A DNA stretch of 64,000 nucleotides from Tethya wilhelma. Lineage: Eukaryota; Porifera; Demospongiae; Tethyida; Tethyidae. Under the pieces are notes generated by a model that saw only the letters and a program-made list of their open reading frames with translations, searched no databases and was not told the origin of the DNA. A program made the translations under genes and the position numbers. Of the stretch, positions 24,250 through 34,980 are shown piece by piece; position 1 is the stretch's first letter, and each line of letters begins with the position of its first letter. The DNA lies in NCBI GenBank assembly GCA_964030475.1, contig CAXIPT010000005.1:310001-374000 (forward strand). Direction: 5' to 3'.

Positions 24250-26395
24250 ATGGTGCAAGGTCTACTCCGAAGAAAACTCCTAGATCTAATATGGCTGGTA
24301 GTAATCATTATCAACACTCTCGGAAGAAGCATAGGTATTGCTTCGCCCTTCAATATTATTGTTTTGCAGTAGATTTCATTTGCTTTTGATAAAATGGTTT
24401 ACAGAGTCATCCTCCCCATTCTTGGTGGAACCTGGACCAGAGAATGTATTAGCTCCCATTAACACTACTGTTGTTCTCAACTGCACCGCAATGAGTACTG
24501 CAATAGGTGCTGAATTAGACTGGTTGGTGTATGTGATAAATAGGACAAACTCGTTAAATTCCGGAAGAAATATGTTTGATCTTAGTAGACTAGGATTAGA
24601 AGCAGAAGAGACATCAGAGCTTTTTGAAGGAGTAATATCTTCATTGTTGAGAATCAATACTAGTGAGGTGAACAACAGAACAGAAGTAGCCTGTCAATTA
24701 AATCCAAAAAATGCTCCAGTAATTGATGGCAATCGAATCGCAATTATTGTATTTGGTAAATGACTAGCTAATCTAATAATGTTGTCATTGTGATCATTGT
24801 TGGAATTTTTCTATAGATATTCCAGCACAGCCCAGCAATGTGGCAGTAACAGATATTACTAAACACACAGTCAATGTGTCATGGTCTTCAGAAACAATCC
24901 CTGGAGTAGATGTTGGATTCAACCTAACAGTGGTCAATTTGAACACCTCAAAAGAAGTGACATTTGAGCTAAACAACACGTACCTCATGTTTACATCATC
25001 ATCCATCATCAACTCTGAGTCGTGTGACGTCTATCGTTTCCAAGTGACAGCAATCAATGAAGCAGGCAGGAGTGAACCCAGTGAGGCTGTAGAGACCATG
25101 TTACCTTCTCTACCAGACATCTCTCCTGTCAGTGAATCATTAAACCACACGGTAGAGAAGAAAGACGATAATATCTCAGTGACGATCACTTCAATGGTAT
25201 GTTGATGAATTGAAATAAGTTATGAAGACATCTAATTGTTTTATAACTATATAAGTTTGCAGGATCGTGTCGTGAATACAGAGTAACTAATTATAGAGTA
25301 GTGCTGAGTGGGTTGCTTCAAGAAATCATGGCCTTCCCAATAATTGCCACTGGAGAGAAACTAGAGGTCACACTTGGACCTTCAGATGGTCTGATGGAGA
25401 ACACTGAGTACACATATCACATCACAGCAGAAAATAGTGTTGATACTGTAATTTCATCTTCAGAAAACTTCTGTAAGTTAATTGAATTCTATGTCCAATA
25501 GTTATTATTAAAATTTATGATAGTCACCAGTGATCTAAGAGGACTTGGAATTGAAAAAGGAGAAAATGACTCACTGACCATCCAATGTCTCTTCATCAAT
25601 GGCAGTGATGCTCTCGGCTGTTTGATACTTCTTGTCAGTTCTGATGATCAAATTGAGAACATTTCAAGTACATTCTATCGTAGCAACTCTGAACTGATTC
25701 TGTGTGGAGAACTAAATGTGACTGAAGATCTATCTTATTATGATGAGGCGTTAGGATTTGATGTGGAGGCAGACAACAGCACCAGTGACCTAGGTCTACC
25801 AGGAGAGCTGATCACCACAACAAACACTGGGATATGCTCGCTGAAAAATGTTCCTGATGATGATGATGAAAGTACAAGTATGTGTTAGTGTGGTGTGGTG
25901 TGATTAGTATCAACATAAGTTACTTAATGTAAAGGTGATGCTACCACTGCTACTACTGTGTTTCTATCTACTGAAGGTGTTAATGTTACGGCTGGAACAG
26001 TGGCTGGAGTAATTGGTGGAATTGTTTTTGCATTCATGGTGATTGTTATAGCAGTATTCATCATCATAATAATAAAATTTTGGATTTATCCTAGAGGTAT
26101 GTTAAGTCTTCTTTCTATGGTTGTATGCTATTGTGAGTACCTCTATCTGTTTTGGTTTTTTACTGGCTATGGTGGCACTGTTGTTTTTTGTTGTTGTTTT
26201 TAAAATCATTCTGCACAGCTAGGAGGGAAAATGGCATTAACCAGATTAAACAATGCTATAAACTTTATCTTTCTGATTATATACTTTCAGATTGTGAATT
26301 TAAAAACTCTACAAATCAAGCCTATGGTGTAACAATCCCAGTACAACATAAAATGCAATCAACTAAATTGGATGATACAGAAGAACATTTTTATG
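24250..26395 (+). CDS. Gene C: Ig-FN3-FN3-Cys-module receptor, NxAY tail
   Basis: Exons 24250-24334, 24405-24755, 24817-25196, 25256-25472, 25524-25877, 25935-26096 and 26291-26395, all phase-consistent. The signal-anchor leader is of the second type (MVQGLLRRKLLDLIWLVVII). The Ig domain has LNC, LDWLVY and ACQ. The FN3 domains and Cys module (CLFINGSDALGC, GFDVEADNSTSD) follow. The membrane exon has a VAGVIGGIVFAFMVIVIAVF span. The tail has NSTNQAYGVTIPV and EEHFY, where an N at 26396 cuts about 10 residues and the stop. The expected full length is about 560 aa. The 190 bp before the N are identical to 21838-22027. Confidence 0.85.
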
Positions 26396-26396
26396 N

Positions 26397-27345
26397 TGAT
26401 TGTTAGTGAGATTTCTCCATCTTTCTTCTCTACCACGTGGCCCAATGATTCGCTAACCGGAGAAATGTCAGGTAGAGAAGGCAACATGGACACTACAGCC
26501 TCACTGGGTTCACTACTGCCTGCTCCATTGATTGCTGTCACCTGGAAACGGTAAACATCACATGGCTCAAATTTGGGGGGTGATGGAGTAAAGATGTAGT
26601 TGGTGTTGTTTGGCTCAAATATCAGTTCTTCTGAGGTATTTAAATTGACCACTGTTAAGTTGAATTGGACATCAACTCCAGAGATTGTTTCTGAAGACCA
26701 TGACACATTGACTGTGTGTTCAGAAATGTCAGTTACCACGACATCACTGGGTGGTGAAGGAATATCTACAGAAGGTTTTCCATCACTGATAATCAAGTTA
26801 ATTTTATTGTAATAATTATTCTTATTAACAATAAACTTACCAAATACAACAATTGTGATTCTGTTGCTATTTAGTGGTGAAGCAGCTGGTGGAGTAAATT
26901 GACAGACTACTTCAGTTTCATTATTCATCTCACTAGCATTAACTCTCAACAATGAAGATTTCACTCCTCCATCAAGGTCTGATGTCTCCCCTGCTATTCC
27001 TAGATGACTCAGTTCAAGTCCAGATATTACTATAAACGGCCCTGTCCCGTTTACATGCACTACCCAACTTAATGAAATGCTCCTAGCAGTGCAGTTGAGA
27101 ATTACAGTGGTGCCAATTGGAGCAAATACGTTAATATCTTCTGCTCCATGCTCTACCAGGAATGAGAAGGATGACGCTGTGGAACATTTGAAAGTAAGTG
27201 GCTTGTAGAGGCAAAATTGATTGTATCATAGCTGGATACCTGAACATTCTCCTAGAGTGTACTCTTGAACAATGACTATGATTACAATTAACCATACTAG
27301 ATCTCTACACTGCTGGCGTTTTCTTAGTAGTAGATCTTGCACCAT
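26397..27345 (-). CDS. Inverted exact copy of gene F 5' end (assembly duplicate)
   Basis: Signal exon 27240-27345, Ig 26841-27176 and FN3-1 26397-26765 on the minus strand. The block 26397-27635 is the reverse complement of 34691-35929 with equal length (1239 bp) and no differences noticed in the stretches compared or in the encoded protein. Both copies end at an N. It is most likely the same locus assembled twice, not a separate gene. Confidence 0.75.
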
Positions 27346-27366
27346 CTTCAGGGTCTCTATATCATT

Positions 27367-27974
27367 GGGGCGAGCCTGAGCGAGCCCCAGATAGCGAGTA
27401 GTATGGGAGTAGAGGAGATCGAGAGTCTGTTCGCCTGGCTATGGCTAGCGCTAGCCTAAGCCAATTCTAGCTAACATATCAATCGACCCGTACCATGTTG
27501 GCATGTACCATGCATTGCTCTCGCATGCGAATATGTTTAGAATGTGCATGTGTGTGTTTTCGAGAAATGGCTGACAGAGGCAGCTAGAGAAATCAGATGA
27601 TACTCAGATAGCTAGAGGTTGTGAGACCGTTAAAAAAAACAAGATAGATGCTAATATATCTTATGAGAAAAAAGTACAGAAACAGTTCTACAGCAGCGCC
27701 CAACAGCCCGGAAAGATAGGCAGAAACAAGGAGACTGAAAACGACCTGGTGCCAGGCTTGCTCAACATACAGTATCAGAGGGAAAGAGACTCAGATAGAG
27801 GTATCAAGTTAAAAAAAAAACACCTAGACTTTACGTCTCATTCGAAATCCTTCGTGTAAGCTATTAAACTTCTGACGCTCACACCAGTCCAGTCATTTGA
27901 GCACTCCACAGTTTTGTACTCAAACTGACAGCCAGATCTACACCATTAATGCTGCGCTCGCTCAGGCTCGCCCC
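27367..27974. mobile_element. GGGCGAGCC-ended element
   Basis: The left end GGGGCGAGCCTGAGCGAGCC is mirrored by GCTCGCTCAGGCTCGCCCC at the right. It lies immediately upstream (minus sense) of the leader exon of the gene F copy. No protein was recognised. Confidence 0.45.
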
Positions 27975-28033
27975 ACAATGCCTTGCATTCTTCTGCAAAA
28001 AAATTTTGTACAGGGATCGATATCGACCATGTA

Positions 28034-28565
28034 TAGGGTGTCCAACGTCAAATTTCAAGAGCAGCAAATTGAAGTCATTGCTAATTATTTGTGTAGACCT
28101 ACTATAGGTCAAATAAATATATCTGGTTTGATGCAATCACGCATTGTTTTCCTTTGCGAGGCATGTCCTTCACCAAAAACACAAATTCGCAAATCATGGT
28201 CACGTGATCAAAATGCCATACTAGGTCCACTACATGTATACAATAGCAAATTTGGTGAGGCCTGGCTGTAAGCAATGTTCTAGGACTATGTTATCTTTTT
28301 TATGAGTGTTTGCAAGATTCTTACTGCTTGTGACAAATGCGGCAATAGCACGCGGTGTACGTGCCGTCGACGTCGACGTCGTGCGTGCGCGCGTACATAC
28401 GCGTACAATATTTTGCGAATTTGTGAAACGCCTCGCGAAGGAAAACAATGCATAACTAGTTACATCAAACCATATATATTTTTCAGTTGACCTATAGTAG
28501 GTCTATACAAATAACTAGCAATGACTTCAATTTGCTGCTCTTGAAATTTGACGTTGGACACCCTA
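28034..28565. mobile_element. Inverted-repeat element, arms about 140 bp
   Basis: The left arm starts TAGGGTGTCCAACGTCAAAT and runs to about 28160 (CGCATTGTTTTCCTTTGCGA). The right arm from about 28430 is its inverse, ending ACGTTGGACACCCTA. The core contains an alternating CG-rich patch (GTCGACGTCGACGTCG). Open frames are arm-derived. Confidence 0.8.
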
Positions 28566-28638
28566 CCACGTGGCCATGTACCATGTAATCTTGGTAAAGA
28601 TCGTTATCATTATCTAATGTGTCTTCATTTTTGAACAT

Positions 28639-29273
28639 TTACAGCAGTTCAATATCATTATCATAAATGTGTTCCTGAGTTGTAGCAAAATTTGGTATGC
28701 TTTCTTTGTTATCTCCGCGTACACCATAAGCTTGGTTGGTAGAGTTTTCAAACTCAGAATCTGTTTAGGAAGGATGCTTTGAAATGCTACTCAGTCAGAT
28801 ATTGTGAAGTCATGCATCCTGCATCAATTAAGCTATAATGGTAGTTGAATGTCTAATTACTTTAATACCTTCATTCACTTTCTGATACTGAATAATGATG
28901 ATGATGCAAACAACCATAGTGGCTCCAGTTATCAAAACAAGTAGAGTGAAGACAGCTACAGGCACCGCAATGATGATAGCATTTGTTGATCCTATCAGGC
29001 ATGTAAAAATAACCATTCATTATTGACACAGTTATAAGTACCTCACATACACTATAATTATTTAGTAAAGTTATCTATACATTATATGTAGATTTCATAG
29101 TTATGGTGTATTTTGTATCATGACTGAACAAACCTGTACCTTCATCCTTCTCAACATCATCTTGTGGTGAGCATTTACTGCTGGTTGTAATGTTCAGCTC
29201 TCCTGGTAGACTCAGCTCACTGGTGCTGTTGTCTGCCTCCACATCAAATCCCAACACACTATGGTAGCAAGAG
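28639..29273 (-). CDS. 3' part of a subfamily I receptor with D-type membrane exon
   Basis: Minus-strand exons: end of the Cys module 29134-29273 (CYHSVLGFDVEADNSTSELS), membrane exon 28869-28991 (STNAIIIAVPVAVFTLLVLI) and tail 28639-28760 (NSTNQAYGVRGDNKE, TQEHIYDNDIELL, stop). The membrane and tail exons resemble gene D, while the Cys module resembles genes A and F. The N at 29274 cuts the 5' part. In the flipped contig this gene would lie directly upstream of gene F. Confidence 0.75.
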
Positions 29274-29274
29274 N

Positions 29275-29817
29275 ACAAAATGGAAATTTTGGACGGTCAA
29301 GATCTTGACCGCGGTCGCGGCTCCAAGTACAGCACATATGGGAGTCGCCACCCCCTGCAGACACACACACACACAAAACGACTACCGTAATCCTCTGCAC
29401 GTGCTACGCACGTGCCGAGGCTTAATAACTACATGGTCACACTTTACATTGTATGGGACATTGTACACGTGTTACTGTACTAGAAGTAATTCTGTCAGCG
29501 TGGTCTTAGTTATTGTACTAGCCTCATATATATACTCATGCAGCTAGGGGTGTTCCAAGTGTAACATGTGTGTCAACACACATAACCAACTGCTATATGT
29601 TTTTGGGTTCAAGAGCATTGTATGTGGGTTTCTTCATTAACCTTTTGATCACTTAATTATGGTACAGTGCTAGTATTATGTTATCTTCATCATCATCATC
29701 ACTGTACACATTAGAATCTAGCTAGAGTGCATGCAAGTAAAATAAGCCAGTAGTAATACACCCTATATTTACCCTTGATAATTCTAATTGCAAAATGGGA
29801 GGGGCGGTACTAAATTA
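29275..29817. other. Intergenic: A/B-type 3' flank then gene D upstream
   Basis: 29420-29530 resembles the 3' flanks of genes A and B (CATGGTCACACTTTACATTG), so an A/B-type gene end was probably lost at the N. The rest holds simple ATC repeats near 29690 and no gene. Confidence 0.5.
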
Positions 29818-29894
29818 CTCCCAAACTAGTCTCGCTAGCCAGACGAGACTACTCACAAACGAGAGCACGAGATTATTGTGAGGGAAAGACCATA
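29794..29894 (+). promoter_or_regulatory. Gene D promoter-proximal motifs with a palindromic insertion
   Basis: ATGGGAGGGGCGG at about 29795 and GATTATTGTGAGGGAAAG just before the ATG match the gene B upstream motifs. Between them a 25-bp palindrome (29827-29851, TAGTCTCG...CGAGACTA) is flanked by CTCCCAAAC and CTCACAAAC, a 9-bp duplication with one mismatch. Confidence 0.5.
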
Positions 29895-32384
29895 ATGTTG
29901 ATAGTCCTGCAAAGTTTGTTCTGTTTAGTTTTCTTACTCAACTCTATAGAAGGCAAGTTTGATAAACTTTCATGATCATTTTAATCATGATATAACTAAT
30001 GCAACTGTTTTTGACCCGTTATAAACAGAGACTGAGTCATCCTTCCCATTCCTGGTGGAGCCTGGACCAGAGAATGTATTTGCTCCAATTAACACTACAA
30101 TTGTTCTCAATTGCACCACAATAAGTACTGCAATGGGTACTCAATTAGACTGGTTGGTGTATGTGATAAATCGGACAAATCCATTAACTACAAGAAATAG
30201 CGGGTTTGATCTGAGTAGACTAGGAATAGTAGCAGAAGAGACATCAGAGCTTTCTGAAGGAGTGATATCTTCATTGTTGACAATCAATGCCAGTGAGGTG
30301 AATAATGGAACTAGAGTAGCCTGTCAATATATTCGACCACATGCTACAGTAGTTCATAGCAACCAAATCACAATTACTGTATTTGGTAAGTGACTAGCTA
30401 ATCTATAGCTAATCTATAGCTAATGTTGATCAATGTCGGAACTTTTGTATAGATCTTCCATCACAGCCCATCAATGTGACAGTAACAGATATTGCTGAAC
30501 ATACAGTCAATGTGTCATGGTTTTTAGGAATAATCCTTGGAGTTGACGTTGAATTCAACCTAACAGCGGTCAATTTAAATACCTTTAAAGAAGTAACATT
30601 TGAGCTAAGCAACCAGTGCCTGATATTTACACCATCAGCCATCACCAACTCTGGGTCGTGTGATGTCTACCGTTTCCAAGTGACAGCAATCAATGGAGCA
30701 GGCAGAAGTGAACCTAGTGACGCTGTAGAGACCATGTTACCATCTCTACCAGACATCTCTCCCATTAACAAATCTTTAGACCATGTGGTAGAGAAGAAAG
30801 GTGGAGAGATCTCAGTAGCAATCACTTCAATGGTATGTTAACTGTATGAAGATATCTAATTGTTTTAACAACTATACGTATATTAAGATTGCAGGGTACT
30901 GTCGTGAATATGGAGTAACTAATTATAGAGTAGTGCTTAGGCTACAAGAAGAAATCATGATCTTCCCAATTATTTCTACTGGAGAGAAACTGGAGATCAC
31001 ACTTGGACCTTTAGATGGTCTGATGGAGAACACTCAGTATTCATATCACATCACGGCAGAAAATGGTGTCGGTAACATAACTTCTTCTTCAGAAAATTTC
31101 AGTGAGTGAATTAAACTACGTGACATTGTACCTATTAAAATTAAAGGTTGTATAATATTATAACAACTATTGTTTCAAATAGTCACCAGTGATCTAAGAG
31201 GAATCAGTGCTGAAATCAATAACTCACTAAACATCCAATGTCTCTTCATCAATGGCAGTAATGCTCTTGGCTGTTTGATACTTCTTGTCAGTTTTGATGA
31301 TCAAATTGAGAACATTTCAAGTACATTCTATCGCAGCAACTCTGAATCGATTCTGTATGGAGAACTGAACGTAATTGAAGATCTATCTTGTTACAATGAG
31401 GTGTTTGGATTTGATGTGGAGGCAGATAACAGCACCAGTGAGCTGGGTCTACCAGGAGAGCTGATCACAACAAACACTGGCATATGCTCACCAAAAAATG
31501 TGTCTGATGATGATGAAAGTACAGGTTTGTTATGCATGGCAATATACATGTAGTTTCTTGGATCTCGAGCTGTCTAATATGAAGGTGCACCTTTCCAAGC
31601 AGTATATTAAGTGTCGTGCCTCATTCAAGCATAATATAATCATGAAATTATAATACATAAAGATGTGCCACCTGGATTCCAGATACAATTTGTGACCTCC
31701 CAAAAAATGTGCTCCTGATTATAAAGAATTTGTATAATTATTATTAGTGGCACTCTAATCTTAGACTACTGGATAGTGGAATATATAATATATTGACAGG
31801 TTATTGCATGCATAACTGTAGAATCTAAAATTAATATTAAGTTATATACCATGGTGTGCAAGCATAAGGTGATTGAGTGATTTACTGAACAATCGCGTAT
31901 CATAATTATTGATAAATTTTTGTATTTAGTTTTTTACAACATTTTTAATATGCATGCATGGTCAGGATCGACTAATGTTATCATCATTGTGCTCTCTGTG
32001 TCTGTATTGTTCACCCTCGTTTTGGTTGGAGCCATTGCCATGGTATTGGGAGTTTACACAAGAATTATTCAGCATCGAAAAGGGAGCATAGGTACATAGT
32101 GATTTAAATTTGTAGGATTATCTGCATTTCTGATTGTTAGTAATAATAATCCTAAATTTTCAGATTCTGAGTTTGAAAACTCTACTAACCAAGCTTATGG
32201 TGTACAAGATAACGAGCAAACCTTGCAAGATTCTGCTATTACTACTGAGGAACACATTTATGATAATGATGAAAACTCTACTATAAACCAAGCTTATGGT
32301 GTACAAGATAACGAGCAAACCTTGCAAGATTCTGCTATTACTACTGAGGAACACATTTATGATAATGATATTGAACTACAGTAA
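29895..32384 (+). CDS. Gene D: Ig-FN3-FN3-Cys-module receptor with duplicated tail
   Basis: Exons 29895-29952, 30029-30385, 30453-30832, 30888-31101, 31183-31524, 31966-32091 and 32164-32384 give 565 aa. The first intron uses a GC donor (GAAG|GCAAGT); all others are GT-AG. The leader is of the A/B type (MLIVLQSLFCLVFLLNSIEG). The Ig has LNC, LDWLVY and ACQ, followed by two FN3 domains and the Cys module (INGSNALGC). The membrane exon differs from A, C and F (STNVIIIVLSVSVLFTLVLV). In the tail a 33-codon unit with NQAYGV and EEHIYDND occurs twice in tandem (Y504/Y525 and Y537/Y558). It is an intact receptor; the duplication doubles its potential docking sites. Confidence 0.9.
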
Positions 32385-32597
32385 TGCTACTTTTATATAT
32401 ATAGTTTGTGGGTACAATTAGCTAATATGTACGTACTTGCCTAAGAAATATCTTTAAAAAATAGATCTTTGGTAAAAATCGTCAACACAATAAATCATGC
32501 AACACACTGGATCATGGATCGATCGCCGGAAAGGATTAGGTTGCAGGTTGGCACAGGCTGGCCTGGCCTGGGAATTGGACCTTTATTACAATTCAAG

Positions 32598-34612
32598 ATG
32601 GTGAAAGATCTACTCCAAAGAAAACTCCTAGATCTATGGCTAGTAGTAATCATTGTCAACACTCTCGGGGGAAGTGCAGGTATTGCATTGTCCTTCATTT
32701 TTTTTTTTTAAGTGGATTGTATTTGCTTATATGGCTTATTGCTATAACTGCAAAGTTACATTTGTTTTATACAGAGTCATCCTCCCCATTCCTGGTGGAG
32801 CCTGGACCAGAGAATGTATCTGCTCCAATTAACACTACAATTGTTCTCAATTGCACCGCAATAAGTACTGCAATGGGTACTCAATTAGACTGGTTGGTGT
32901 ATGTGATAAATGGGACAAATCCATTAACTACAATAAATAGCCGGGTTTTGATCTGAATAGACTACGAATAGTAGCAGAAGAGACATCAGAGCTTTCTGAA
33001 GGAGTGATATCTTCATTGTTGACAATCAATGCCAGTGAGGTGAATAATGGAACTGGAGTAGTCTGTCAATTTGTTTCACCAGATGCTCCAGTAGTTCATA
33101 GCAACTGAATCACACTTACTGTATTTGGTAAGTGACTAGCTAATCTATAGCTAATCTATAACTAATGTTGATCAATGTCGGAACTTTTGTATAGATCTTC
33201 CATCACGGCCCAGCAATGTGAAAGTAACAGATATTGCTGAACATACAGTCAATGTGTCATGGTCTTCAGAAACAATCCTGGGAATTGATGTTGAATTCAA
33301 CCTAACAGTGGTCAATTTAAATACCTTAAAAGAAGTAACATTTGAGCTAAGCAACAAGTACCTGATGTTTACACCATCATCCATCACCAACTCTGGGTCG
33401 TGTGATGTCTACCGTTTCCAAGTGACAGCAATCAATGGAGCAGGCAGAAGTGAACCTAGTGACGCTGTAGAGACCATGTTACCATCTCTACCAGACATCT
33501 CTCCCATTAACAAATCTTTAGACCATGTGCCGGCATGTGGTAGAGAAGAAAGGTGGAGAGATCTCAGTAGCAATCACTTCAATGGTATGTTAACTGTATA
33601 AAGATATCTAATTGTTTTAACAACTACGTATATTAAGATTGCAGGGTACTGTCATGAATGTGGAGTAACTAATTATAGAGTAGTGCTTAGGCTACAAGAA
33701 GAAATCATGATCTTCCCAATTATTTCTACTGGAGAGAAACTGGAGATCACACTTGGACCTTCAGATGGTCTGATGGAGAACACTCAGTATTCACAAGTAT
33801 CACATCACGGCAGAAAATGGTGTCGGTAACATAGCTTCTTCTTCAGAAAATTTCAGTGAGAGAATTAAACCACATGATATTGTACCTATTAAAATTAAAG
33901 GTTGTATAATATTATAACAACTATTGTTTCAAATAGTCACCAGTGATCTAAGAGGAATCAGTGCTGAAAAAGGAGAAAATAACTCACTAAACATCCAATG
34001 TCTCTTCATCAATGGCAGTAATGCTCTTGGCTGTTTGATACTTCTTGTCAGTTTTGATGATCAAATTGAGAACATTTCAAGTACATTCTATCGCAGCAAC
34101 TCTGAATCGATTCTGTATGGAGAACTGAATGTGACTGAGGATCTCTCTTGCTACCATAGAGTGTTAGGATTTGATGTGGAGGCAGATAACAGCACCAGTG
34201 AGCTGGGTCTACCAGGAGAGCTGATCACAACAACAAACACTGGCATATGCTCACCAAAGAATGTGCCTGATGATGATGAAAGTACAAGTTTGTGTTAGTG
34301 TGGTGTGGTGTGATTAGTATCAATATCTGTTACTTAATGTAAAGGTGATGCTACCATTGCTACTGCTGTGTTTGTATCTGCTGAAGGTGATGGTGCAGTT
34401 GTTGGTGGAGTAATTGGTGGAATTGTTGCAATTATTGTGGTGATGGCTGGGGTAATATTCATTATCATCATCATAATAAATTTTGGATGATTTATCCTAG
34501 AGGTATGTGAACTCCTCAAGCTATAGTATATATTATGTACTGAGCATTTAAAACATCTTTGTGTAGATAATAGACGGAAAGTCAAAAGCAAACAAGCAAA
34601 CAGTTTTGAAAG
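32598..34612 (+). pseudogene. Gene E: disabled subfamily I receptor
   Basis: All seven exon positions are recognisable: 32598-32679, 32775-33127, 33195-33584, 33638-33855, 33937-34287, 34345-34502 and 34567-34612. The leader is of the C type (MVKDLLQRKLLDLWLVVIIV). Lesions compared with gene D: a 2-bp insertion after AATAG in the Ig exon leading to a stop, TGA for CAA in SNQIT, a 10-bp insertion (CCGGCATGTG) near 33530, a 4-bp insertion near 33796, and a frameshift with TGA in the membrane exon. The tail start DNRRKVKSKQANSF matches gene F. Sequence ends at a CA repeat and N (34690). Confidence 0.85.
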
Positions 34613-34643
34613 GTATAGTAGCCCACTGTTGGATCGAGTCAGT

Positions 34644-34646
<3 letters not shown>

Positions 34647-34689
<43 letters not shown>

Positions 34690-34690
34690 N
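34647..34690. repeat. (CA)n at a contig end
   Basis: CA repeat ending at an N. The same repeat directly precedes the next tail exon in gene F (36990-37036). Confidence 0.9.
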
Positions 34691-34980
34691 TTTTAACGGT
34701 CTCACAACCTCTAGCTATCTGAGTATCATCTGATTTCTCTAGCTGCCTCTGTCAGCCATTTCTCGAAAACACACACATGCACATTCTAAACATATTCGCA
34801 TGCGAGAGCAATGCATGGTACATGCCAACATGGTACGGGTCGATTGATATGTTAGCTAGAATTGGCTTAGGCTAGCGCTAGCCATAGCCAGGCGAACAGA
34901 CTCTCGATCTCCTCTACTCCCATACTACTCGCTATCTGGGGCTCGCTCAGGCTCGCCCCAATGATATAGAGACCCTGAAG

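Noticed and set aside
26359..27060. A separate minus-strand receptor gene
   Set aside because: Equal-length reverse complement of gene F ending at an N, so treated as assembly duplication.
28302..28490. Arg-rich frame in the CG-rich core
   Set aside because: Low-complexity translation of the core of an inverted-repeat element.
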